Source: Fomitopsis serialis
Taxonomy: Eukaryota > Basidiomycota > Agaricomycetes > Polyporales > Fomitopsidaceae
Reading direction: 5' to 3'
Length of the DNA stretch: 64,000 nt
NCBI RefSeq assembly: GCF_022376445.1
Contig: NW_025954995.1
Location: 248,001-312,000, forward strand
The position numbers and the translations under genes are program-made. Within the stretch, counting starts at the first letter, position 1; each line of letters starts with the position of its first letter. Positions 1 to 11,700 of the stretch are shown here, piece by piece. Under the pieces are notes generated by a model. That model made no database searches. It saw only the letters and a program-made list of their open reading frames with translations, and was not told where the DNA came from.

Positions 1-3000
1 ACCGCTCGTACGAGCTCGAACGATACGGCTCGTTTTGCGCACGAGTCACGGTACTGGAGGATGGGGCTGCCGACGAAGTCAGTACATCCTTCGAGTTGGA
101 TGTACTGTCCTTCGCTGAGCACTCGTCCATCGTAGTCGGATCCTTGATGCTGGACGACACGGCCAGCGTCGACTCGGGAGACTTACATTCCGTTGACATT
201 GAGGCAGTCAACATGCTTCTGAACGCGTCGACTGCAGCCTTGTCACCGGTGTTGATCTCGCCGGATACGTTGAGCAACGAGCTCTCCGTATGCGGTGATG
301 TCTTGAAGACAGGTGTGGGCGAGTCTGCCTCTCGCGATGTCGAACCAGTGGCAGACGTCAATGCGGATGAGCCGATCGACGTGCTCAAAGGTACGTCGAT
401 GGCGGCATCATCGCAAGCGTTGGGCTCGCTATGTACGGTGAGTGAGAGACTCGCCGTACTCGACGAGTATGCCTTGACCATGGTGTCGGACGCGTCGGTC
501 GTGTTGGATCGTACGCCGATCGCGTCGCTGGACCAAGTCTTGGCGATGTTCTTGTACCTTGACGAAGGAGGCGTCGTCGACGTGCTTCTGAGTACGTCGA
601 CGATGACCTGGTCATGGTTGTGAGTCTCAGTCTTGGAGGCGGAGGTGGATGTGCCAAACGTGCTCGATCGCACGCTGGTCGCATCGCTGGACGCAGCGAG
701 CCTCACAGATACACCAGGTACCGACGAACTGATCGACGTGCTTTTCTGTACGTCCATCGGAGTCCGTCGTGTAGTACCTGTATATCTCGTGTCTTGAGAC
801 TCGTAATGAGAACCGTGGGCGGTCCTTCCCCCTCCTCCGAAGTTGGAAAAAGAAAAGGAATAATACAGTGTACGTCGAGCGAGCTGTTGCTCGACGTACC
901 CAGTACATGAGGTTTGAAATACGCGGCGAGCACGTTAGGGCGTGCGTTGCACGCGTTGCTAGGCTCATCGACAGTGAGCGCGTCAAGCCTCGAGCTCGGC
1001 GTGCTCTCTGTACGAAGAGCAAGTGTTGTAGTAAATGAAGAAGACGCGTCGATCGTGCTAGTCTGCACATCGAACACGTCGTGCGTCGTGACGCCGCTGA
1101 GCTCGTTAGCCAGCGCGTCGCACGCGTTACGACACTCGACGGCGACCAGTACATCGAACCTGGAGCTCGACATACTTGTCGCACGAAGAGTGGATGTTGC
1201 AATTGAAGGATGAGACGCGCCGGTCGTGCTTGGCGGCATGCCGGACACGTCGTGCATCGTGACGGCGCTGAGTTCGCTAGCCAGGCCGTTACGAGGGACT
1301 GCTACCCATGTAGGGTCACGAATGGATGGTGCCGCGAGCTCAAGGCTCGTGGTACTATCCACTGGCTTGGGCAGCAGACACATAGCCGTTGAAACGGGAG
1401 TCCGACTATCACAGACAGTGGGTGCATCGAGCCTCAAGCTCGTTGTACTCCCTGCGTAACGCGCGGATGTTGCTATGAAAGGATAAGAATTAGAAGTAAA
1501 AGACGCGTCGGTCATGCTCGATTGCATGCCGAACACGTCGTGCGTTGTGACGCCGCTGAGCTCGTTAGCCAGCGCGTCGAACGGATACGGTGGCTCCGTG
1601 AGGTCGCCAACACCGGGTGCAGCGAGCTCAATGCTCGTTGTACCATGCGTTGGTGTGGGCACCGGACGTGAAAACATCGAGATGGAATCTTGAGGAATCG
1701 CGGCGAACACGCTTGACGGTGCATCGCGCGCGTCCCAAGACTCGGCTGCGTGCACGTCGGGCGGAGGGCTCGACGTACGCATAGCGCGAAATGGTAGAGA
1801 AGAAGAAAAGGACGACCCGGTAGATCTAGCGTGTTCTCCGGGCGCGTCGCTACGCCAAGTAGGGGCGTGTTGGATGGCGATGAGCGCGGACGGAAGTGCG
1901 TCGCTCGCATCCAGAAAGAAAGCATCGGGGGATACATCGAGCGACAGGCTCGACGTATCCGCCGCGTGCGGTGGTAAGGAAACAGAAGGAGACGGCCTGG
2001 CAGAGCTCGACGATTCTCCAGACGCGCCGTTTCGCGAGGTATGAGCAGCAGGCACACTTGTAGTGCTACTGCACAGGCCCAGTACCCGGTCATCAACGTC
2101 GGAGGGACACGCAACGTACTCAATGTTCGTTGTGTTGTCTCCCAACGCGGGCACTGCGGCTGGTGACGTGCGTACCGGGTGCACCTTTGCAGGGTGTACC
2201 TCGGGGCCGTCGCTCGCGCATGAGAGGTCGGCGAGCGCGCCGGGTACGTTTGCGAGTACGCCGGGCGCAGCGTCGTCCTCGTCGACAACCTGTACATCGA
2301 GTAGTAGGCTCGATGTACACGCTGTGCAGCGGTTCGTAGAAGGACGGGTACGTCAGACGTGCAGCAATGTACGTCCGACGAGCTACCCTGCAGAATGTCG
2401 GGTACGACGCTGAAGTCGTCCCAGGAGACGGATGTTCCGTCTTCGTGGCCAGCAGAGCTCACGACAGACTTCCTGTTCGTCGTTACGCCTGCTGGCGCGG
2501 GCAGTGGCGATGGAACGGGCACGTCGGACGCGCAGCTCTGTGCGTCTGCCGTGGTACCGTCCAAGGCGGTGGGTACGACGTATGAGTCATCCCGGAAAGC
2601 GGAGGTGCCGTCTTGGTGACCAGCAGGACGCACGACGAGCTTCTCGTTCGTCGATACGCCTGCTGGCGCGGGCACTGGGAGCGGAGGCGGCGAGGCAGGG
2701 ACGGCCAGCGAAGGCGTACCTGCGGTCTTCGAGCCTTCGTGCTCGTCTTGTCTACTCGCCCCGCACCCTTCCCCCTCCTCTCTCTTTCCCTCCTTCTTCT
2801 CCTCCTTCTTTGGCTTCCCTCGCGTCGCGTTTTCTGCGTGCTGCGCGACCTTGTTGCTCGGCGCTGGGCTTGCACGCACGTCGTGCGAGTCCTGGGCCGC
2901 GCGGCCTTGTTGCGTATTGCGTGGGTCGCGAAGATCGGGGTAGAGGTCGCCAGGGTGGAGAGATGAGGTGAGGGGATCGAATGTAGGTCTCGCGGTTGGA

Positions 3001-4109
3001 GTTGGAGGTCCGGGAGAGGAAGGTCGCGCCGGTCTTGTACCGCGCGCAGAGGGGTTGTCGGGCGCTCCTAACTGAACTGTCGGTAGTTCAGCTAGGGAGT
3101 CGCTGACTTCAATTCGCCTGCCCGTTGGGACAGTGCGAGCGCCTTGACAAGAGGTCGGGTGGCCGTGGTGGTTGCCCGAGTCGAGATCGGAGACGAGGTG
3201 CGAGGTGAGGAAGCGGTGGTGGCGGTCGAGAGCTGGGCGCTGGGCGCTAGCGCTGCGAGCGCTCACCGTCGACGCGGGCTCGTGATTCTCAACGCCTCTG
3301 GTGTCGAGCGCGTCGCCGGCCGCGTCGAGCGTGTCGCCGGCTGCGTCAAGCGCGTCGGTGACCGTGTCGAGCGCGTCGGTCGACGCCATTAATATATTTT
3401 TTCTGTCGCGGCTCATTTCTGAGCGCGCGACGCGTGTTCTTGCGAGTTCCGACTCGTTCTCGCTGGGCCGGGGGATAGGTAGTGTGCCTATCCCTTCCCG
3501 GGCGCGGATACGAGTCGGGTCGGTATTCCGCTCGCTGAGCTCGGGCGCGGGCTCGGCGACGGCGGCGCCGTCGAGCCCAGCGCGTGCACCACTCTTGACT
3601 GTGGTGCCGAGCCTTGTCGGTTGGGCTGGAGCAGGTGGAGACGGAGTCTCCTGGCGGCTCTGAGCAAGCTCGACTTCGGGCGTGAGCTGCTCAGAGCGCG
3701 GTGCACATTCGACCTCGTGGTCGGATGCTACCTGCTTCGTGAGTGCTCCGGCTGAGTTCTCTGGGTCGGAGGACTCAGTCCGGGCGGTCTTCGAGCGGGA
3801 AGACCTGCTACGGTTGCTGGCCTCGGTCAACGCATTGTCGACCGATTCCAGCAAGTCCGTTTGGAGTTGTTGAGACTCCTCGAGAGCGGAGTTGATCCGC
3901 TGTTGGCTTGCGGCTGCCTCTACGAGGGCAGCCTCCATTCGCTGTTGACTTGCGATGGATTCCGCGAGCACTTCGTTCAGCCGCTCTTGACTCGCGGCGA
4001 GCTTAGCTCGGACTTCCGCGCGCAACGCCTTCAGCCTGCTGCGGGTTCCACTTCGGGACCCGCGGCTGCTGCGCGTGGGCTCGGAAGTGTTGGTTGTCGA
4101 CTCGGCCAT
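1..4109 (-). CDS. Ser/Thr-rich internally repeated protein, partial at left edge
   Basis: I do not recognise this protein. The model starts at the ATG at 4109 and uses exons 4109-2352, 2289-874 and 745 to beyond the left edge. Intron 2290-2351 is 62 nt and intron 746-873 is 128 nt; both have GT-AG ends, both end in GTACAG, and both restore the open frame. The first two exons are multiples of three. The N-terminus (about residues 25-85) is a predicted coiled coil with repeated A-S-Q-Q-R segments. After it come four seven-residue A-L-D-A-A-G-D-like repeats, a 58-residue repeat present about twice, and then repeats carrying ELSGVTTHDV. There is no signal peptide or transmembrane segment. Low complexity and imperfect duplications suggest fast evolution. 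Splice sites are inferred; if they are wrong, the gene carries frameshifts instead. Confidence 0.45.
1000..1660 (-). repeat. Long degenerate repeats inside the left-edge gene
   Basis: Three related blocks of about 75-80 nt, near 1045-1125, 1206-1290 and 1502-1582, encode variants of ELSGVTTHDVFG. Each is flanked by related segments encoding T-T-S-L-E-L-A-A-P or a similar string. Spacing between copies is unequal (about 160 and 300 nt). The repeats are in frame and imperfect, so they look like internal duplications of the coding sequence. Confidence 0.6.
2352..2690 (-). repeat. Two imperfect copies of a roughly 174-nt (58-codon) tandem repeat
   Basis: Two neighbouring copies, centred near 2470 and 2645 with a period of about 174 nt, encode the same order of motifs on the minus strand: PAPAGV, then AGH, then DGTS, then V-V-P and SDVPV. 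The copies keep the reading frame, so they are most likely an expansion inside the left-edge coding gene rather than an independent element. Confidence 0.6.
3295..3390 (-). repeat. 21-nt tandem repeat encoding A-L-D-A-A-G-D
   Basis: About four imperfect 21-nt units in tandem, each containing a variant of GCGTCGAGCGTGTCGCCGG on the plus strand. They read as a seven-residue repeat (ALDTVTD, ALDAAGD, TLDAAGD, ALDTRG) on the minus strand inside the left-edge gene. Confidence 0.6.
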
Positions 4110-4574
4110 ATTCTTGAGATATTGCGAGGTCGACTAGAGTGTTTCAAAAAGCATAGATTTCGAGTTTGAGTTCGAAGTTTCGAGAGTTTGTTGCCAGTAG
4201 AGTTCCCCAGAGTAGAAGTCTGAGAAGTTCAGAGGAGCGTAAAAATATGTAACGACCCAGTTCACACCCGCAGATACGCTGTATCCAATCTCTATTCAAG
4301 AGAAGTCTACAGACTATGTGTATCGTTAGGCAGTGATTAAAGGGTAGTTCGAGACTACAGGAAGTGCGCTGGCGCGCCATACGAGGGGAGTACAAACATA
4401 AGCAAACAGCATATAGATAAGATATCCCATATCGGGTAGGTTGTGATGACATCCAAATAGGCCCGTTACAGCTAGGCATGAGAGCACGAAGAGCTGACTG
4501 TTGTGACACGACTCACCGTCTAACAGACGATTTATAGGGCGCACGGGAGCAACGCATCTTGGGAATGGCTTGCG
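4110..4574. other. Intergenic, 465 nt
   Basis: This lies between the divergently oriented left-edge gene and the short ORF at 4575, so it probably holds both upstream regions. It is more AT-rich than the flanks. A TTATAGGG stretch near 4530 could be a TATA-like element for the plus-strand ORF. No coding signal was seen. Confidence 0.4.
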
Positions 4575-5183
4575 ATGATCTCACCGTGTATCGACATCCT
4601 TCGCCGCCTATCTACACAAATGAATGCGTCCCTCGGTGCAAAGCTAGGGTCAAAGCACACAAGTCCGAGCATCAAGAAGGATATCGACATACTCATGAAT
4701 TCCTTGCGGCACCATCGTGTTTACGAGGTCATTCCCGGCCGCACAATTGACGATGATCGACCTGTCGTCCCCGACGCATTGACACTTGGGCTAGAGAATC
4801 TTGAAGGGCCACTCGAAGACTTCAATCAGACCTTTTCCAAGCTCCAAGCCCGCTGTCGGACCACGCCTCTTGTGGGCGGCAAGTATCCGGGTCAGACAGT
4901 CGCGTCGAGTCTGGCCTCGGAGACTGTTTCACGGACTGCTGGGCCGAGCGATGTAGGTCGAGCAGTGCCGAGCAGCTCGGAGCTTCGTGGTGGTGCGCTG
5001 GATGGCATGCAACGCGGCGACGAGAACAGAGATAGTGACATCGAAGAAGACGACGACGACGAGGATAGCGATGAAGAGGAAGAAGAAGACGCACAGCCCC
5101 AGGACATCATGTTCTCGCTTGACACCGCGGGCGATGTAGCACTCGATCCTGACCGTGTTGGCGACTTCGAGTTTGGTTCCTGA
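4575..5183 (+). CDS. Short acidic-tailed protein, possible fragment of a repeated element family
   Basis: An uninterrupted ATG-initiated frame of 202 residues. The N-terminal half contains SIKKDIDILMNSLRHHRVYE and then a P-G-R segment, V-V-P-D, G-P-L-E-D-F-N and LQARCRTTPLVGG. The C-terminal third is strongly acidic, with a run of D and E near residues 145-170, and ends with LDTAGDVALD. From memory this order resembles the tail of large multicopy Agaricomycete proteins linked to mobile elements; I cannot name the family with certainty and no such search was run. No matching upstream domain is present, so if that resemblance is right, this is a truncated copy. It could instead be a genuine small gene. 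Confidence 0.4.
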   Translation: MISPCIDILRRLSTQMNASLGAKLGSKHTSPSIKKDIDILMNSLRHHRVYEVIPGRTIDDDRPVVPDALTLGLENLEGPLEDFNQTFSKLQARCRTTPLVGGKYPGQTVASSLASETVSRTAGPSDVGRAVPSSSELRGGALDGMQRGDENRDSDIEEDDDDEDSDEEEEEDAQPQDIMFSLDTAGDVALDPDRVGDFEFGS

Positions 5184-5719
5184 TACTATTATGCAAAATA
5201 AAACCACTTTCCTCCGTACGGACAGCGACTTGGGCCGCTGGACGAGCTCTCGGTGCTCTGTGCTCAGTAGACGATGTGCGCGATTTCTCTAAGTCCCGTT
5301 TCCCACGGGGGTACTCAGGTAAAGCGCGCCCAATTGGACCAGCCGTTCTGGCGAACGTGAGGAGTGCCACGACTGAGTTTGAAATTTCTTACGCCAGAAC
5401 GGCTGGGAACGAGCCTAGAGTGGAGCCGGTTTGAACGCCTATGGCTTACATAATGCACGCGCTCACGAGTGATCCTTTCGGGAGGTTATGACCTCAAGAG
5501 CTGCCAAATTTAATCCCCGCTGTGGCTGGGGCGTGTCGCGCTGAGGCGGGGTACGTGACGAACGCTAAGTACTTGAAGGACGTCCTCTGCCATATCTCCT
5601 CTGACTATCTTGTCTCTCGTTTGACTGTGCTGTATGTTATTTCTCTGATACTTGCTGCATAACGATTGTCCCCTGCATCTTGACGGCCATCTTCGTGTGT
5701 AGCAGCAGCTGTCGTCGCG
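5184..5719. other. Intergenic, upstream region of the phospholipase D gene
   Basis: 536 nt between the short ORF and the phospholipase D start codon. It contains a 15-bp perfect inverted repeat (listed separately) and pyrimidine-rich DNA close to the start codon. No open frame with coding character was seen. Confidence 0.4.
5339..5406. repeat. Perfect 15-bp inverted repeat with 38-nt spacer
   Basis: Left arm 5339-5353 reads CCAGCCGTTCTGGCG and right arm 5392-5406 is its exact reverse complement. It sits about 315 nt upstream of the phospholipase D start. It could be a regulator binding site, a transcript hairpin or the trace of a tiny inverted-repeat element. It is not flanked by an obvious target duplication. 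Confidence 0.5.
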
Positions 5720-8700
5720 ATGGCTAGCATCGCACGACCTCCGCACACCCTCGTCGACATCGTTCATGATGCCCTGGAACACCGTCTACAGGACCACGAG
5801 GCAGACCAGGACCTTCCAGAGCATCCTCTAACACCGCCTCTTGGCAACACTGACCAAGCCGAGCGGCTTGTGAATCCTGAAGCGGTCCAAGGCAACGAGA
5901 ATGAGCAACCGCCGCCACATGAGCACGGCGAAGCAGACCCGACTGCGGTTTCGCAGGTCCAGGAGGCCTCTCGTCGAACGGACTCACCAGAAGAAGACGA
6001 CGAACCCCCATCTCCGTTGATCTCGCGTGAGCAGGCCAAGCATAGGCCGCGGCGGTCGTCACTTTCCGGTGTTCGTCTGCCACCTCCCAACACCCCTTCT
6101 GGACGCACAGGTCCCCCTCGGTCGATCTCGCGGAGCTACTCACTCTCACAGCCCGGTGGCTTTGATTCACGTATCCACCAAAAGCGTGCGTCGGAGCCCC
6201 ACGGACCGCCTGGGGAGGACGAGGACGAAGGTCCTGACCGCACTTGTGACTTTCGTACCACCATTCCTTTCCGGGATGCCATGGAGTACCAGGATCCGCA
6301 TCAGCGCGAGCGCGAACGCCAGAGGGCTGAGAAAATGGCCAGAAGACGCGATAGCGCCGCTGGCCATGATATTTGGAACGCGATGAAGAAGCGGCTGGAC
6401 ACGCCGCGAGAGGAACAATCCCATTTTCGTTGGCTGGTTGAAGGCGGCGAGGAAGACAAGGAACAGCGTTCTGAGGTCAAGGACAAGGGCAGGGCAGAGG
6501 AAGGCGTGGAACCGGAGGCGAACGAGAAACATGACAAGGTCGGGAGCCCTACCGTGGACCCCAGCACACCGCAAGCGTCCGGCAGTCCGTCTAGCTATCA
6601 CGCTCGGCATTCACAGTCTATGCCGCACATCCAGCGCAGCCAGTCTGAACAACATCCGAACGTCGCTCCGAAGTGGAATCGGCTGCGCTCCCTCATCCCA
6701 CAGATTGCATCCCAGAACAAGAGCCATCAGCCGGCTCAGGCATCCGCGGTAGTCCCGCAGTCGGTGAACATTACCGACGAGCTGATCGCAGGGGGCTTGT
6801 CCGCGCTCGTCCTAAGACTATGGTTTGAACGCGACGAGCGAGACCATAGGCGCGTGCCCATCCTCTTCCACCGCTTGCGCATTCGCGTCAGTGATAGCTT
6901 GCACCCGCTTCACGGCAACAAGGCCGTCTTTCGCATCGAGTGCGAGTACGCGAACGGTGCCGTGCGATGGGTGGTGTATCGACAGCTGCGCGAGTTCTTG
7001 TCGCTTCATGCTCATTACGCCGTCTCGAACGCGTATTTCCGCAACGTGGACACACTGCCAGACTTTCCCATGATGAGTATGTGCACCACAATCTTTCGTG
7101 TGGGTTGATGCTAACTGCAGGTGTAGGCCTACCCTACTTCAAGTTCTTGAAAGAGCGGGGGCGAGATGTCGGACGAGCTGACTTTGCACGCCTGCAACGT
7201 GAAGCGCTCGAGAACTATCTCATTGGCCTTATACGCGCAGTCGTCAGTTCGTTTGTATTGAAGAAACCTTCTAGCTGGACTGACGCCGCGTATAGATGTG
7301 GCACCCGTCTGCAAACCGTCTTGCAGGTTTCCTTGAAATTAGCTCCCTTATGGTGTCACTTGCGCAGTCGGGCGGCGCCCAGTACAAAGCAGGTATGCTA
7401 CGAATCGAGGCCATAGGCAACAAGGGTAGTCTCGGGCGTCGAGCGACCTCCTGGCGTGAGCGGAAGACGCCGAAGTGGTGCTCAGTGCGGGACAGCTATC
7501 TAGTCGTGCATGAAGAGATCGGAGAGGTGCCGTGTTGTTTAAATTGGTGCACAGAACGCCGCTGATTTGTACGCGCCGCGTAGCTCACCGTTTGGGACGT
7601 CTTCTTGATCGACACCGAGTTCAAGATCGAGCGACCGACGCGATATTACCGACAGGGTCTGAACCTTCTCCAGCACTTCGAAGGCGATCATCCAGAAGAG
7701 GTGCAGCCAATAGGACACGAAGGCGCCATGGTCGAGCGCCCCGAGCCGCATCATCCACACACCTGGCACAAGATGGGCTCGATCAAAAGTCATATCGAGA
7801 AGGTCCTCCATATTCATCATCATAACCCTGAGAAGTCCCGGTCTGCGTCGAACGTCAACGAGAAACAGGCGAACGGGAACGGGGATGCCCATCATGGCGA
7901 TGGCCATGCCGATACCGATCCAGGGCACCACAGACCGTCTGCGTCCACCGCTTGGAGATCGTCGACATCGTCCTCTTCGAGACCGGTAACACCCATGCTG
8001 GATCCGTCGACGAACACCAACCCATTGCTAGGACCAGAAGATCTCGATGAATACAAGCACGACGAGCAGGAGGTGAACAACAAGAAGCGGCTGAGGGCGA
8101 ACGAGGTGTCGAAACATACCTTCTACGTCGAGAATTCTCAGATGCGACTCAAGCTCTATGCCAAGAACGAGGTACGTTATATAATGCGAGAGAATTGAAG
8201 ACCTTGGATGACGACACATCCACAGCGTCAGATGCTTCAGTGGATCGCCGCCCTCGAGCGAGTTGCCAGGGATTGTCACTACACGGGCAAAAACAGATTC
8301 GATAGTTTTGCCCCCATTCGTCTCAATGTTGCAGCACAATGGCTGGTCGATGGCGTGAGTCCCCCGTACAATCAAATTATGTGACTGACTCATTGTGCCT
8401 CATCAGCGTGACTACTTTTGGAACCTTTCTCGTGCTATACTGCTGGCGACGGAGAGTATCTACATTCATGATTGGTGGCTATCTCCCGGTGAGTATACAA
8501 ACAGCATTGCTCTACCGAATGTCAACCAACCTCATTATTCCAGAGCTTCAAATGCGTCGGCCCGGGATGCCTAAGTATCGCCTGGACAATCTCCTTGAAC
8601 GTAAAGCGAAAGAAGGTGTCAAGATCTACATCATCCTCTAGTAGGTGCATCAACTCAGTTTCGAGGTGTAAATCTCATAATTGTCAACAGCCAAGAGGTG

Positions 8701-11700
8701 TCTAATAGGACTACACCGACCGACAGCAAGCAAGTGTATTGTGTTTCATACGAGCTAATACTTATTGATCATATGTTAAAGTTATACTAAGCAGAGGCTT
8801 ACAGCGCTACACCCCAATATCATGGTCCAACGGTCGCCATCGCATTTTATGACGGGCACCTTCTATTGGGCGCATGTAAGTCTCCTGGATGGATTTCCGA
8901 TCGGCGCCCTCATTGCATTCCTACCAGCACGAGAAGATGTGCGTGATAGATCAAGCCATAGCGTTTATGGGAGGCTTCGATCTGTGTTTCGGACGGTATG
9001 CACTTCGCGCCTGTGGTTATGCATTGCGCTCAACCTCTGGGCAGGTGGGACACGCCGCAACATGTTATCATCGACGATCCGGAGGGCACCCCAGACGCAT
9101 CTGAACAGATCTGGCCTGGTATGACTCTATCGTGGATGCTGTATCGGGTGTTAATGTTCTACAGGAAAAGACTACAGTAATCCTCGCATCAGCGACTTTC
9201 ATACCCTCAACAAGCCGGATGAGGATATGTATGATCGTGCTGTAATCCTAGGATGCCTTGGTAAGACAAGATATACACCATTCTGGCTAGCTGCTCACCA
9301 TCACTTATAGGCACGACGTCGGACTGCAAATCGTAGGACAACCCGCTCGCGACCTGGCGCGTCATTTTGTGCAGAGGTTTGCCGTTGCAATGTTGCTCTT
9401 CCATACAGGAATGATTGCTCATGCGCGTGTCGTAGGTGGAACCTCCTCTTGAGAATCAAGGTTTGTTGCAGGACGTTGTGTGAGTTTGCGTAGTGGAGAT
9501 CTGATTCTGCATCAGAATCATACACGTGTAATGCCAATGCTGTTACCGCCGCCCGAGTTCCGGCCTGGTGAGCTCACGCAAATGGGTCTTACTGGGACAT
9601 GCGAACTGCAGATCTGCAGATCTGCAGGACTCTGGTCGATGGGTACGCCCGATCGAATTGAACATTCCATCCAGAATGCGTATCTGAAAGGTATGGAGTA
9701 CCGTTTGAAGGAGGATGCCATTCCCTGACCTCCCGAAAGCAATTCAGATGTCGGAGCACTTCGTCTACATCGAAAACCAATTCTTCATCACATCGTGAGC
9801 GGCCAATCTTGTCAACGTATATGCAGGACTGACTTCCTGTTAGCACTGTCGTCAACGAGGTTCCTATCGAGAACCAGATTGGAGATGCTCTTGTTGCTCG
9901 TATCATTCGAGCACACGGAGAAGGAACTCCATGGAAGTGCTGTGTAATGATACCTTTGATCCCCGGGTTCACGTATCCCATCGATCACAGCGATGGTAGC
10001 TCGGTAAGATGGCAAATGGGAGTGCCTAGATCCAGACTGAGCATCGTCCAGATCCGCATCATTATGGAGTGCCAGAACCGGACTATCTGTCGTGGTCCTA
10101 ATTCGATTTTTGGCCGCCTACGCAAGGAGGGCATTGATGTACGTCCTCCAACCTATTCTATGTGCATCCTCACTAAACTACCGTAGCCTGACGACTATAT
10201 TTCGTTCTTCTCTCTGAGAAATTGGGGCAAACTGCGAGACGGAGCTTTGACTACAGAGGAGGTAAGGACATTCGTTTTGCTTCATGCCAAATCAAATCTT
10301 TGGCTTATACTCACAATAGGTCTACATTCACGGCAAGGTCAGTAAGGTACTTCGTTTCGCTGGTGTTGCTGACACAGCGGAGATCAGGTCTGCATCGTGG
10401 ATGACCGACTCGCGATCATTGGAAGTGCGAACATCAACGAGCGTTCTCAACGTGGAGATCGTGACTCCGAGATAGCGGCTGTCATTCGTGATACCGACAT
10501 GCTTGATTGGTCGGTTGCCCATTCTCTACGGGTCTGCCTACGACCGTTCATTTATCACATCCAGTACGATGGCGGGCAAGCCGTTCAAAGTTGGGCGGTT
10601 CGCTCACACCCTAAGGGTTCGGCTCATGCGTGAGCACATTGGGGTCGACGTGGATGCAATGCATGAAGACGACTTGATGGCTTCTGAACCTACAAAATCT
10701 CCTGATCAGCAGAGCGCATGGGACCCCGAAAACGAAGAGCAGCATGGTAAGGAGGCCGGCGTGACGCATGTTGGAAAGGGGCAGAGACGAACTGCAATGG
10801 GTGGCCTGTTCCGCGATACACGCGATGGTGTGGAACAAGGTAAGCGCGGACCCATCGCGTAAAATCCGACTCACATGACTATCGCAGCCATTCATGGAAC
10901 TGGCGAGGCCGGTGACAAAGACATGGCCATGCTTTTGCGGAAGACCGGGATCAAGAGTAAGGGCCTCGACCTCACTGCAGACGAGCGGAGCCTGGCAGAG
11001 GAACGACAGATGTACAACCGTCAGGGTCAAAAGGAGCCTGGCTTTCCCAGTTCAGTCGTGCCGACTCTTGAGGAGAAGCTCGTTGCCGAGAACCGCCTAC
11101 CAGGGCCACAAGCCATTGACCACCCGATTGGACCCGGATCAGAGAGCGGGGACGGGGACGGTGGCGCAGCGCAACCCGAGGAAGTACGGATGTCAGACGG
11201 CGAGCTCCTTGGTGCACCGGCCAATGCTGCGCCCAATCCCCAGATGGACAGGGAACCTCCTCATGCCAGAGATGCGAGTAACGACGCTACTGGAGAGGAG
11301 GAAGTAATACCTGGTGTCCGTTCTCTGCTCAGGAAGCAGGTGGCCGCGAAACTAGGGCAGAAACCTTGGACGCTTCCTACCCCGACTCCACGAGTAGACC
11401 CAGACGGATTTGAAGATCCGGTCTGCGATGAGTTTTGGAAGAACGTCTGGTTGTCATGTGCCGTACATAACGTAAGCATTGAGCTTGACCTTCACCGTAG
11501 CGATGGTACGACCGTAACGAACACTGATATGTTGTTTAGACCGAGATTACAGGAAAGTGTTCCATGCTGTCCCCGACGACCTCGTCACGACATGGAAGCA
11601 ATATCGAGAATTCATTGTTCACCACGAGCGTCTCAATCAGCCTGTAGGTCGTAGTCACCAATAATTATCGCTGATTGACCAAATATGACAGGTGAGGGAG

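Noticed and set aside
96..623. A 175-residue plus-strand frame at the left edge
   Set aside because: It begins with TTG and is the antisense of the repeat-rich minus-strand gene, whose frame is continuous through this region.
9600..9632. A CTGCAGAT microrepeat within phospholipase D
   Set aside because: It encodes the conserved [13 protein letters not shown] segment, so it is ordinary coding sequence.
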